Source: Hyphomonas johnsonii MHS-2 (GTDB lineage Bacteria > Pseudomonadota > Alphaproteobacteria > Caulobacterales > Hyphomonadaceae). From it: 64,000 nt of DNA. The notes beneath the pieces were generated by a model that was not told the DNA's origin, did no database searches, and was given only the letters and a program-made list of their open reading frames with translations. Numbering within the stretch: the first letter of the stretch is position 1; each line of letters opens with the position of its first letter. Positions 16,678 to 25,274 of this stretch are shown in pieces. The stretch covers positions 96,786 to 160,785 of the forward strand of contig NZ_ARYK01000007.1 in the NCBI RefSeq assembly GCF_000685275.1, written 5' to 3'. The position numbers and the translations under genes were made by a program.

Positions 16678-18018
16678 ATGGTACGGCAATATTTCGGCAC
16701 CGACGGCATACGCGGACGGGTGAACCAGAAACCCATGACCGCTGAAACAGCGCTGCGGCTGGCGATTGCCGCTGCCCGCACCTTTGCGCCGGACGGCAAC
16801 GGCACAGTCATCATCGGCCGCGATACACGGCGTTCCGGTGACATGATCGAGGCGGCCCTCGTCGCGGGCCTGACCAGCATGGGCCTGACACCCTGCCTGG
16901 CAGGAATCGTCCCGACACCGGCCGTCGCCATGACAACCCGCCTGACAGGCGCCCGCTTCGGCCTGATGGTGTCGGCCTCGCACAACAAGTATGCAGACAA
17001 TGGCATCAAGCTGTTCAGTCCCGAGGGCCTGAAATTCGACGATGCCACGGAAGAAACGCTCGAAGCCGCAATGGCAGGCGCATTCGAAGGCGCCTATGTA
17101 GCGCCCGAAGCGATCGCCTCGCCGCAACGGATGGCGGGCGTCGGTGACGACTATGTCCGCACCTGCCTCGCGACCATGGGGACCGCAGATCGCATCAAGG
17201 GCATGAAAGTCGTGATCGACTGCGCGCACGGTGCGGGTTTCGATGTCGCCCTCGAAGCACTGCAGCAGTGTGGTGCCGATGTCACCGTGATTGGCGCCGC
17301 TCCCGACGGGATCAACATCAATGCCGGGTGCGGCTCGACCGATACGACCGCGCTGAAAGCCGCCGTCCTGGCGCGCAAGGCCGATGTCGGGCTCGCCCTC
17401 GACGGCGATGCCGACCGCGTCATAGTTGTCGACGAGACCGGCGCCGAAATCGACGGCGACCAGGTGATGGCCCTGATCGCCCGCGAATTGCATGAATCCG
17501 GGCGCCTGAAGGGCGGTGGCATGGTGTCGACAGTGATGTCGAACATGGGCCTCGACCGCTACCTGCGCAGCTGTGGCCTGACGCTCGCCCGGACCCGGGT
17601 CGGCGACCGCTATGTCGGCGAACACATGCGCGCGCACGGGTTCAATTTCGGTGGTGAGCCGTCCGGCCACATCATCCTGTCGGATGTCTCCACGACCGGT
17701 GACGGGCTTCTTGCGGGCCTGCACGTGCTTTCGGTCCTTGCCGGGAGCGGGCAGAAAATGTCCGAGCTCGGACATGTATTCGAACCGGCGCCCCAGGAAC
17801 TCGTCAATATCCGCTATTCCGGTGCCAACCCGATGGAGAACGCCGCCGTGCTTGAGGCAATCACTGCCGCCGAAGCGATGATGGGAGAAGACGGCCGGAT
17901 GGTGGTGCGCAAGTCCGGCACTGAACCGCTGATCCGCGTCATGGCCGAAGCGCTGGAGGCGGGCCTGATGCGCCGCGCGCTGGAACATGTCGTGGCGGCT
18001 GTCAAAGCCGCGTCCTGA
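16678..18018 (+). CDS. glmM: Phosphoglucosamine mutase
   Basis: This 446-residue enzyme converts glucosamine-6-phosphate to glucosamine-1-phosphate for peptidoglycan and lipopolysaccharide synthesis. It starts with the family's FGTDGIRGRVN; the phosphoserine is S101 in VSASHNKYADNGIK; the metal loop is DGDADR at 242-247; the sugar loop is GGEPSGHIILSD; and the phosphate loop is RKSGTEPLIRVMAE near the end. Length and motifs are all standard. The start at 16678 is preceded by AGGGAGACGAGGC. It follows cysQ by 59 bases. Confidence 0.97.
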   Translation: MVRQYFGTDGIRGRVNQKPMTAETALRLAIAAARTFAPDGNGTVIIGRDTRRSGDMIEAALVAGLTSMGLTPCLAGIVPTPAVAMTTRLTGARFGLMVSASHNKYADNGIKLFSPEGLKFDDATEETLEAAMAGAFEGAYVAPEAIASPQRMAGVGDDYVRTCLATMGTADRIKGMKVVIDCAHGAGFDVALEALQQCGADVTVIGAAPDGININAGCGSTDTTALKAAVLARKADVGLALDGDADRVIVVDETGAEIDGDQVMALIARELHESGRLKGGGMVSTVMSNMGLDRYLRSCGLTLARTRVGDRYVGEHMRAHGFNFGGEPSGHIILSDVSTTGDGLLAGLHVLSVLAGSGQKMSELGHVFEPAPQELVNIRYSGANPMENAAVLEAITAAEAMMGEDGRMVVRKSGTEPLIRVMAEALEAGLMRRALEHVVAAVKAAS

Positions 18019-18103
18019 CCGCCCTGCCCTGCCGCCACGTCAGGGGCGGGAATCATGCCGGAATTCACGACCGGGGGATGGAATATGCCGCCCGATGCCA
18101 TAA

Positions 18104-18137
18104 ACTCCCTTGCAATGATAAAAGTATTCAAGGGAGT
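18104..18137 (+). promoter_or_regulatory. Long inverted repeat covering the ribosome-binding site of the CoA ligase gene
   Basis: The arms ACTCCCTTG-c-AAT (18104-18116) and ATTCAAGGGAGT (18126-18137) pair along 12 bases with one bulged C, around a nine-base loop GATAAAAGT. The right arm includes AAGGGAG, the only good ribosome-binding sequence, nine bases before the ATG at 18146. In RNA the hairpin would hide it; in DNA it could be an operator for a MarR-type or similar repressor. It is followed by no T-run, so it is not a terminator. Confidence 0.6.
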
Positions 18138-18145
18138 ATGCTGCC

Positions 18146-20005
18146 ATGGCCGAGGGCCACACCCTGCCGGAATTTCGCCTCCTGCCAATGAAGGCGCCGG
18201 ACATCGAGATGACCCGCGCCGAAGGCGGCATCATCTATCTCACACCGCGGCAGGCGCCGGGCGATCGCCCGAAAACCATCCCCCATTGCCTGGATGAGCG
18301 CGCCCTTGCGCATCCGGACCGCCCGTTCCTGCGCGAGCGCGACCCGGAAACCGGCGTGTGGCAGACCCTGACCTATGGTGAGGCAAAGGCCATTACCGAC
18401 AGCCTCGCCCAAGCCTTTCTCGATCTCGGTGCAGGCCCCGATGCGCCAGTGATGATCCTGTCCGGCAACTCCACGCGGGCGGCGATGGTGATGCTGGCCG
18501 CGCAGAAGGCGGGCGCGCCTGCCGCGCCGATATCCGTGCCATATTCACTGATGTCGACAGACCATGAAAAGCTGCGCCACTGTTTCAACGCCGTCCAGCC
18601 TGCCATCATCTTTGCCGAGCAACTCGCCCCCTTCCGCAAGGCCATCGATGCGCTCGGCAATACAGGCTTCAAGGTCGTGGCAGCCGACACCGGCGGCGAC
18701 AACACGGTTCTCGCCTACGATGCGCTCGCGGCCACGGCGCCGACCGGTGCTGTCGCCGATGCCATGGCCAGGCTGGACGATGACACGGTCGGCAAATACC
18801 TCTTCACGTCCGGATCGACCGGGCTGCCAAAACCGGTGCCGACCACGCAGGGCGCCATGTGCGCCATGATCGCCGGGCAGGAAGGCCTGCGCGATGATTC
18901 CCGTGACCCCGAACATGACCCGGACCACGTGGTGAACATGCTCGACTGGCTGCCCTGGAACCACATTTCCGGTTCCAATGTGAATTTCAATGGCGCGATC
19001 TGGAACGGTGCCACGTTCTGGATTGACGATGGCAAGCCAACTGCAGCCCTGTTCCAGAAGACCATCGACAATATTCGCGACTGCTCGCCGTCCTCGTTCG
19101 GCACGGCGCCCATTGCCCTGGCCATGCTGGCCGACGCGATGGAATCCGATGATGTGCTGCTGGAAGCCTTCTTCCGCAACATGCGCTCCATCGGCTATGG
19201 CGGTGCAACGCTGTCGGACGATCTCTACGACCGCCTCCAGTCACTGGCGATCAGGGCAACGGGCCGACGCATCCCGATCATCACCATGTACGGCGCAACC
19301 GAGACGCAGGGCATCACTGTCGTGCACTGGGAAGCCGAAAGGGTCGGGCTGATCGGGTTGCCGCTGCCCGGCATGACACTGAAGCTCGTTCCCAACGGCA
19401 CCAAGCTGGAAGTGCGGGTCAAGGGCCCCTCCGTGATGCCGGGCTATCTCGACAGCCCGGAGAAGAATACCGAAGTCTTCGATGACGAAGGGTATTATTG
19501 CCTCGGCGATGCCGTGACTTTCGTTGATGAAGACAGGCCCGAACACGGCCTGGTGTTTGACGGCCGCGTCGGCGAGGATTTCAAGCTCTCCTCCGGCACA
19601 TGGGTCAGCGTTGGCACGTTGCGGCCTGATTTCGTGTCAGCCTGCTCGCCGCTGGTCTTCGACGCGGTGATCGCCGGGCAGGACAAGGATTTCGCATCCG
19701 CCATGGTCTGGCCGGCGCAGGCCGCCGTGGAACAGCATGTCAAGGCAGCGGGCGGCGATGTCGCCAGGGCGCTTGATACGCTGACGGATGAAATTGCCCG
19801 CAAGGCTGCCGCCTTCAATGCATCCGAAACCGGTTCGTCGCGCCGCATCAGGCGCCTGCTCGTCCTCAGCGAGCCCCCCTCGATTGATGCCGGAGAGATA
19901 ACCGACAAGGGTTACGTCAACCAGCGCCTGGTCATCGACCGGCGGGCCACCAGCGTTGCATCGCTGTACGCAAACCCTCCGGGAGAGGGCGTCGTCAGCC
20001 TTTAA
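18146..20005 (+). CDS. Feruloyl-CoA synthetase-like acyl-CoA ligase
   Basis: This 619-residue protein is an adenylate-forming enzyme. The phosphate loop is YLFTSGSTGLPKPV near residues 216-229, MYGATETQG lies near 383, and YCLGDAV with FDGRVGEDFKLSSGTWVSV follow further on. The latter form and the length of about 620 fit the feruloyl-CoA synthase branch, which activates ferulate or related aromatic acids with CoA. The catalytic C-terminal lysine is probably in DAGEITDKGYVNQR. Other carboxylic acids are possible substrates. No feruloyl-CoA hydratase gene is near, but an esterase, a DsbA-fold isomerase and TonB receptors follow. The RBS lies inside a long inverted repeat. Confidence 0.82.
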   Translation: MAEGHTLPEFRLLPMKAPDIEMTRAEGGIIYLTPRQAPGDRPKTIPHCLDERALAHPDRPFLRERDPETGVWQTLTYGEAKAITDSLAQAFLDLGAGPDAPVMILSGNSTRAAMVMLAAQKAGAPAAPISVPYSLMSTDHEKLRHCFNAVQPAIIFAEQLAPFRKAIDALGNTGFKVVAADTGGDNTVLAYDALAATAPTGAVADAMARLDDDTVGKYLFTSGSTGLPKPVPTTQGAMCAMIAGQEGLRDDSRDPEHDPDHVVNMLDWLPWNHISGSNVNFNGAIWNGATFWIDDGKPTAALFQKTIDNIRDCSPSSFGTAPIALAMLADAMESDDVLLEAFFRNMRSIGYGGATLSDDLYDRLQSLAIRATGRRIPIITMYGATETQGITVVHWEAERVGLIGLPLPGMTLKLVPNGTKLEVRVKGPSVMPGYLDSPEKNTEVFDDEGYYCLGDAVTFVDEDRPEHGLVFDGRVGEDFKLSSGTWVSVGTLRPDFVSACSPLVFDAVIAGQDKDFASAMVWPAQAAVEQHVKAAGGDVARALDTLTDEIARKAAAFNASETGSSRRIRRLLVLSEPPSIDAGEITDKGYVNQRLVIDRRATSVASLYANPPGEGVVSL

Positions 20006-20075
20006 TCCGTAATCACATTAAAGTCTTGTCAGGATTTTTCGCGCACTCTCCCGGCGAGATGTGGAGGAATGCGTC

Positions 20076-20975
20076 ATGACGTTCGACGCGCGCAAGGGTA
20101 GTGAGCTGCCCGGGAGCAACAATTCGCTTTACGCTGCGGTGGTTGTCGCGGTGGTTGGCGGCGCATTCTTCCTCGCGCTGACCGTCCCTCTTCCCGGCAA
20201 GGCGACCAGCCCTGACAAACCACGAACGGACGTCATCGCAACGCTTGAACCGGCTGCCCCGCCGACGCCTACACTGCTTTCGTCAAAATCGGCCGAGAAA
20301 TATTTCGAGACACTCCACAGGGTTGATCCGGCCGCCAGCCGGGCCCTGCAGAAGCGCCTGATCGAAGGCGCGAATCTGCCTGCAAGCGTACAGTCGCAAA
20401 TTGCCTTCGAACACGCTGCCGAGCTCTTCAAGCGTCGGTCGGGCGACCTTGCCCTGGCTGATACGCGCCACGTCGATGACCTGCTAAGCATGACGCGCGA
20501 AAGCCTGAGATCGGCGTCCCGGTCCCGCAGTGCCTGGTGTAAGGGCAGCCAGTATGCCGCCCTCGACCAGGCCTCCTTCACCGATGGCAGCAAGGTGATC
20601 GAAGAACTCGAAATGCTTGAGGAGCCGCTCCGCGATTTCGGATACGACGTCATGACCAGTCTCCTCGTCGCGATCGAGGATGCCGAGGAGCACCCTGTCC
20701 GGCACGGTGCCCTGACACCGACCGACAAGGCTGCCCTGCAGGGCGTGATGATGTCGATGGTCTCCGACCCCCAGGTCATGCCGCTGCTGATGGCGGCGCA
20801 AAGCGGGGCCGACACTGACGCGGTGATGAAATCGCTGAATGTCTGCGAACTCGGCGCTACAGCGATGACTGCCCTCAAGACATTGCCGCAGGACACCAAG
20901 GGCCGCGTCTTCGCCGATCTGGTCCGCCAGTCGGGTTCGAATGGCGTAAACCTGGAATCGCTGACCCGGTTCTAG
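20076..20975 (+). CDS. Hypothetical protein with N-terminal membrane anchor
   Basis: I do not recognise this 299-residue protein. The ATG at 20076 is preferred because GGAGG lies eight bases upstream; a GTG at 20061 overlaps that sequence. A single hydrophobic helix at about 16-40 (LYAAVVVAVVGGAFFLALTVPL) is followed by a Pro/Ala-rich linker and a mostly helical soluble domain, presumably periplasmic. The soluble part has two cysteines (WCKGSQYA, NVCELG), which could pair. Its TAG overlaps the stop of the convergent isomerase gene in a shared CTAG. Confidence 0.65.
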   Translation: MTFDARKGSELPGSNNSLYAAVVVAVVGGAFFLALTVPLPGKATSPDKPRTDVIATLEPAAPPTPTLLSSKSAEKYFETLHRVDPAASRALQKRLIEGANLPASVQSQIAFEHAAELFKRRSGDLALADTRHVDDLLSMTRESLRSASRSRSAWCKGSQYAALDQASFTDGSKVIEELEMLEEPLRDFGYDVMTSLLVAIEDAEEHPVRHGALTPTDKAALQGVMMSMVSDPQVMPLLMAAQSGADTDAVMKSLNVCELGATAMTALKTLPQDTKGRVFADLVRQSGSNGVNLESLTRF

Positions 20976-21631
20976 GACGTCACCGAATCGCGGCGCGCCA
21001 CGCCGGCCTGACCGAGCCGCCATTCCAGCAGGTCGAGCCGGTCCTGCCCGAAAAAGGCTTCGCCCTCGAATACCATCAGCGGCACACCCCAGTGATGGGG
21101 ATCCTGTGCGGCCTGGTTTTCCGCGATGATCGCTTCGATCCGGTCGGTCTCCTCGGCCTGTCTTCGGTCCAGGTCGGCCAGGTCAAACCCGGCACGTGCC
21201 GCGGCGTCAGCCAGCGCCGTGCCCTCCGTCCACGCTCCGCCAGACCAGATCAGGGTCGAGACCTCGTCCATGAACGCCCAGCCTTCGTCATCCCCCGCTT
21301 CGCAGGCCAGGATGCCAAGCCGCGTCAACCGGTGAATGTAGGGCTGCTCGTCTGCAATCTCGCGCGTCATCATGTTCATCACCACCGGATCCGGGTTCAG
21401 CGGACCGAATGGCAGTTCAAGGTATTGCGACAGGCGCACGATGTCGCGCACCAGGTAGGGCACCCATTGGGGGCGGATCTGGCTGAAGAATTCCGGCGTG
21501 CGGATGGCGATCGGATAGACCGGCCGGGGGCGCACCCGGACATCCCAGGTCTTGCTCATCGCACGCAGTCGGCGGGTGGCGAGATAGGAATAGGGAGAGC
21601 GGAATGACCAAAAGACATCGACAGTTTTCAT
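20972..21631 (-). CDS. DsbA-fold 2-hydroxychromene-2-carboxylate isomerase-like protein
   Basis: This 219-residue protein begins with VDVFWSFRSPYSYLATRRL, the N-terminal signature of the HCCA isomerase/kappa-class GST group in the DsbA superfamily, with Ser-Pro-Tyr in place of a CxxC site. The C-terminal WGVPLMVFEGEAFFGQDRLDLLEWRL, with its cis-Pro, is typical too. Such proteins isomerise aromatic degradation intermediates using glutathione, though many have unknown substrates. The start overlaps the divergent esterase's first possible ATG (21630). The location among a CoA ligase and an esterase supports aromatic or acid catabolism, by inference. Confidence 0.85.
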   Translation of the reverse strand: MKTVDVFWSFRSPYSYLATRRLRAMSKTWDVRVRPRPVYPIAIRTPEFFSQIRPQWVPYLVRDIVRLSQYLELPFGPLNPDPVVMNMMTREIADEQPYIHRLTRLGILACEAGDDEGWAFMDEVSTLIWSGGAWTEGTALADAAARAGFDLADLDRRQAEETDRIEAIIAENQAAQDPHHWGVPLMVFEGEAFFGQDRLDLLEWRLGQAGVARRDSVTS

Positions 21632-21695
21632 GGAACCGAGTTTGGCCTCTCGATTACGCCTTCACAAGGCCGAATTTCGCTCCCATCTTGGCGCC

Positions 21696-22652
21696 ATGAC
21701 GCTTGATGACTCCTTTCGCCAATTCATGGACCGTTTCCAGCTTCCCGACATGTCCGGGCTCGACTGGAAGGGATCCACCGACAAGCTGCGCCAGCAGTTT
21801 TACGTCGCCAGCCGGGCCATCGAGCGCGACGCACCGGAAATGGCGGACATTTCCCTGCTGAAGGCGACCGGCGCAGCGGGCCCGTTGCGGGCGCGGCTCT
21901 ACACGCCCCTCGGTGCCGGCGTGCCGCCGGGCCCCGGAATCGTCTTCTTCCACGGCGGCGGCTTCATGCTGGGCGATCTCGACAGCCATGACATGGTCTG
22001 CAAGCGGCTGGCCGAAGGCGCGCGGTGCCGCGTCATCGCCGTGGACTATCGCCTGGCCCCCGAACACACTTTCCCGGCCGCGCACGAGGATGCGCTCGCC
22101 GCATGGGCCTGGATCGTGGAGAACGCGACGCGCCTCGGCCTCGACCCGCAGCGGCTTGCCGTCTGCGGCGACAGCGCGGGCGGCAATCTGTCAGCCTATC
22201 TCGCCCAGGAGATGAACCGCACCGGCGGCCCGCGTCCGGCATTCCAGCTGCTGCTTTATCCGCTTGTCCAGTTCGTCGACATCCGGACCAAGAAGATGAG
22301 CTTCCAGGAAGGCGGCTTCTTCATCTCGGCCAACCTGTTCGAGTATTTCCGAGACAGTTACATCACTGACGAAAGCCAGCGCATGGACGTGCGCGTATCG
22401 CCGCTGTTTGCCGGACCGGATGCCTTCAAGGGCCTGCCGCCGGCCCATTTCGTCCTGTGCGGCTGGGACCCGCTCAAGGATGAAGGCCTCGCCTATGCTG
22501 ACAAGATGGCCAGTTTCGGCGTTCCCGTGACGGTCCGCGAACACCCCGGCATGGTGCATGGCTTCATGAACATGACTGCATTGTCGGATACTGTCCGCCT
22601 CGCCATCCGCGATGCCGGGCATGTTGCGGGTCGGGCACTGGGCGCAATCTGA
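21696..22652 (+). CDS. Alpha/beta hydrolase, hormone-sensitive-lipase-type esterase
   Basis: From the ATG at 21696 the protein has 318 residues. The oxyanion motif is FFHGGGFMLGD, the nucleophile elbow is GDSAGGN, and the remaining triad members lie in WDPLKDEG (Asp) and MVHGF (His). These define the HSL family of carboxylesterases (bacterial family IV). An earlier ATG at 21630 would add 22 basic residues and overlap the divergent start codon; family members usually begin close to the sequence at 21696. No signal peptide, so it acts in the cytoplasm on short acyl esters. Confidence 0.9.
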   Translation: MTLDDSFRQFMDRFQLPDMSGLDWKGSTDKLRQQFYVASRAIERDAPEMADISLLKATGAAGPLRARLYTPLGAGVPPGPGIVFFHGGGFMLGDLDSHDMVCKRLAEGARCRVIAVDYRLAPEHTFPAAHEDALAAWAWIVENATRLGLDPQRLAVCGDSAGGNLSAYLAQEMNRTGGPRPAFQLLLYPLVQFVDIRTKKMSFQEGGFFISANLFEYFRDSYITDESQRMDVRVSPLFAGPDAFKGLPPAHFVLCGWDPLKDEGLAYADKMASFGVPVTVREHPGMVHGFMNMTALSDTVRLAIRDAGHVAGRALGAI

Positions 22653-22764
22653 TGATCGCCATTTTCACCTGCGCTTAACTCACCGTTGCATTTTTGCGAC
22701 GGTCCCATGCAATCGGTTGGGTGCGATCCGAAACGGCTTTGGTCACCGGTGGATTGCACCATAT

Positions 22765-22821
22765 GGGTAACGTGTACCCGCCCTCCTCCCAGAGCCCATG
22801 GGTACAAGTCATAAACTTGTA
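22765..22821 (+). promoter_or_regulatory. Nested dyads upstream of the first TonB receptor
   Basis: Three dyads crowd into 57 bases. GGGTA-ACGTG-TACCC is at 22765-22779. The palindrome CCCATGGG is at 22795-22802, and its GGGTAC pairs as an inverted repeat with GTACCC at 22774-22779. TACAAGT-CATAA-ACTTGTA, a perfect 7-5-7 dyad, is at 22803-22821 and ends five bases before the AGAGGAAA ribosome-binding site. They could be operators for a substrate-responsive regulator, or mRNA hairpins. Confidence 0.5.
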
Positions 22822-22841
22822 AAATCCAGAGGAAACCCAGA

Positions 22842-25196
22842 ATGAAATTGAAACAAATGCTGGCTTTGTCAGCATCCGCGATCGTATTTGTCGCAAGTTC
22901 AGCCATTGCCCAGGAAACGGAAGCAGCACCGGCCCGCGAAAGCGCCGTCGACCGTATTCTCGGGACAGTCACCGTCACCGCCACCAAGAAGGCCAATGTC
23001 GAAAACGTGCAGGACGTGCCTGTCGCCGTCACCGCGTTCAACAGCGACACGCTCGACGCGCTCAAGGTCAATGACCTGCAGGGCCTCAGCTATTCCACTC
23101 CCAACGTCTCGCTTGAAGATGTCGGCACGTCCAAGGGCGTTGCAAACTTCTCGATCCGCGGCCTCGGCATCAACTCGTCGATCCCGTCAGTCGACCCGAC
23201 CGTCGGCGTTTTCGTTGATGGTGTGTATCTCGGCGTGAACTCCGGCGTCGTGCTCGACCTGTTCGACCTCGACAGCGTCGAAATCCTTCGCGGTCCACAG
23301 GGCCTGCTGTTCGGTCGCAACACGACCGGCGGTGCTGTCCTGATCAACACCGGCAACCCGACCGACGATTTCCACTACAAGGCCCGCGCCACGGTCGAAA
23401 CACCGATCGACGATGATCGCGGCGGCCCGAACACGACCCTGCAGGCCACCGTTTCCGGCCCGCTGATCCAGGACAAGCTGAACGGCAAGCTCGGCATCTA
23501 CCACAATTTCGATGACGGCTACTTCAAGAACCTCGCCACAGACGACAACCTCGGCGAAGCTCACACGACCATCGTGCGTGGTGCCCTCGAATGGATGCCG
23601 ACCCCGGACCTCACCTTCCTCGGCAAGGTCGAGAATTTCCAGACCAGCTCCGATGGCCCCAACGGCCAGAACCGCGGCTTCTACGACCGTGGCAGCTTTG
23701 ACATCGCCATCAACAATCCGGGCTTCCTGGACAACGACACGACGTTCGCCACGCTCCGCACGGATCTCGATGTCGGATTCGGCAATGGCCGGATCACCAA
23801 CATCATCGGCTACCGCGATGTCGACTCCACGACGAGCGCCGACATTGATGCGACGCCGCTGACCCTGTTCCACTCGGACACCGAGTTCCAACAGGAGCAG
23901 TTCTCCGAAGAACTGCGCTATTCCGGCACGTTCGACCGGGCTGACGTCACCGTCGGCGGTTTCTACTTTACCCAGGAAGTCGGCTATACCGAGCGCCGCA
24001 ACCTGCCGACCACCCGCCCGGCCACGTTCCCGGCCGGTCTCGACTGGGAATTCAATGGCGGTGGCCGCCAGGACCACACGGTCTACGGCATCTTCGGCCA
24101 GGTCGACTATGACTTCACCGAAAAGCTGACCGGTATCTTCGGCCTGCGCTACGGTTACGAAGAGAAGGACGTGGATGTCACCTATGTGCGCCCACGCCCG
24201 CATTGCTCTGTCGTCGATGCAACCTGCCCGACCACCGGTACCAACCCGTACATTGCCGGCGAGCCGAACGGCTTCTCCGACAAGGACGACTGGAGCGAAG
24301 TGACGCCAAAGATCGGCGTGCAATACTTCCACACCGACGACACCCAGTTCTACGGTACCTACACCAAGGGCTTCCGTTCGGGTGGCTACAACTTCCGCAT
24401 CACGAACGCCCTGGCGTTCGAAGCGCTCTTCCCGGCAACGGGTTCGCGCGCCTTTGATGAGGAACAGGTCGACAGCTTCGAAATCGGCATGAAGCACACC
24501 ACCGCTGACGGTCGTGGCCAGCTCAACGCAGCCGTGTTCCTGAACGACATCAAGGACATGCAACGCGAGCTGAACCTCTCTTCGCCATCCTCCGGTGTGG
24601 CCCAGACGATCATCAATACGGCTGATGCCGAAATCTACGGTCTCGAACTGGAAGGGCGTTACGCGCTTACCGATTCGCTCCTCGTCACGGCCAACCTTGG
24701 CCTGATCGATGCTGAATATACCGACGTCATCTTTGACATCTCGGGTGACGGTGTTGTGGACGGCAAGGATCTTGATCTGGATCTGCCCCGCGTGCCGGAA
24801 GCCACTTACGGCTTTGCCGTCATCCACGATTACGACATGGCCGACCGTGGCTCGCTCGTATCGCGCCTGACCTTCCAGCACCGTGACAAGAACGCCTTCA
24901 CGGACAACAATTTCGGTTGGATGAGCGCAGCTGACCAGCTGGATGCGAACCTGACCTGGAACACGCCGATGGACGGCGTCTCCGTGTCCGTGTTCGGCAA
25001 GAACCTGATCGACGAAGCCATTGCTGGCGGCGACACGCAAGTGCCGTTCGGCGGAACACTGGCCGGGTTCGCGCCAGGTGGCTCAAACAACTCGACCGGC
25101 GTCGACGTGCCGTTCGCGACCAACCCCGCAATCGGCACATTCTCGCCGCTGCAGAAGGGTCGCCTGATCGGTATCGAGTTCACGATCAGCCGCTAG
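22842..25196 (+). CDS. TonB-dependent outer-membrane receptor
   Basis: This 784-residue protein has a signal peptide (to about AIAQ, residue 24), a TonB-box-like segment GTVTVTATKK at 41-50, and a plug domain at about 55-170 (VPVAVTAF, LQGLSYSTPNVSLED, FSIRGLG, VDGVYLG, VEILRGPQGLLFGRNTTGGAVLI). A 22-strand barrel with many tyrosine- and Asn-rich strands follows, with a C-terminal aromatic-containing strand GRLIGIEFTISR. The style (GPQGLLFGRNTTGGAV, KNLIDEAI) is that of the large receptor family of oligotrophic alphaproteobacteria, which take up siderophores, sugars, aromatics or vitamins. Substrate is unknown. Strong dyads lie in its leader, and an intrinsic terminator follows. Confidence 0.95.
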   Translation: MKLKQMLALSASAIVFVASSAIAQETEAAPARESAVDRILGTVTVTATKKANVENVQDVPVAVTAFNSDTLDALKVNDLQGLSYSTPNVSLEDVGTSKGVANFSIRGLGINSSIPSVDPTVGVFVDGVYLGVNSGVVLDLFDLDSVEILRGPQGLLFGRNTTGGAVLINTGNPTDDFHYKARATVETPIDDDRGGPNTTLQATVSGPLIQDKLNGKLGIYHNFDDGYFKNLATDDNLGEAHTTIVRGALEWMPTPDLTFLGKVENFQTSSDGPNGQNRGFYDRGSFDIAINNPGFLDNDTTFATLRTDLDVGFGNGRITNIIGYRDVDSTTSADIDATPLTLFHSDTEFQQEQFSEELRYSGTFDRADVTVGGFYFTQEVGYTERRNLPTTRPATFPAGLDWEFNGGGRQDHTVYGIFGQVDYDFTEKLTGIFGLRYGYEEKDVDVTYVRPRPHCSVVDATCPTTGTNPYIAGEPNGFSDKDDWSEVTPKIGVQYFHTDDTQFYGTYTKGFRSGGYNFRITNALAFEALFPATGSRAFDEEQVDSFEIGMKHTTADGRGQLNAAVFLNDIKDMQRELNLSSPSSGVAQTIINTADAEIYGLELEGRYALTDSLLVTANLGLIDAEYTDVIFDISGDGVVDGKDLDLDLPRVPEATYGFAVIHDYDMADRGSLVSRLTFQHRDKNAFTDNNFGWMSAADQLDANLTWNTPMDGVSVSVFGKNLIDEAIAGGDTQVPFGGTLAGFAPGGSNNSTGVDVPFATNPAIGTFSPLQKGRLIGIEFTISR

Positions 25197-25221
25197 GCTG
25201 TTCCAACCTCACCCCAAAAGG

Positions 25222-25252
25222 AAAGGGCGGCCCCACGGGCCGCCCTTTTTTT
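25222..25252. terminator. Bidirectional terminator between two TonB receptor genes
   Basis: A 12-base perfect stem (AAAGGGCGGCCC with GGGCCGCCCTTT) closes a three-base loop and is followed by seven T in the plus direction. The matching A-run on the other side gives a short T-run for the minus-strand receptor too. It separates the convergent genes ending at 25196 and 25275. Confidence 0.9.
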
Positions 25253-25274
25253 GTCTGGTGTCTGAAGCCGGGGC

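Noticed and set aside
23187..25040. 617-codon open frame antisense to the first TonB receptor
   Set aside because: High GC and codon bias create long mirror frames. The protein has no domain, no ribosome-binding site, and its sense partner is a clear receptor.
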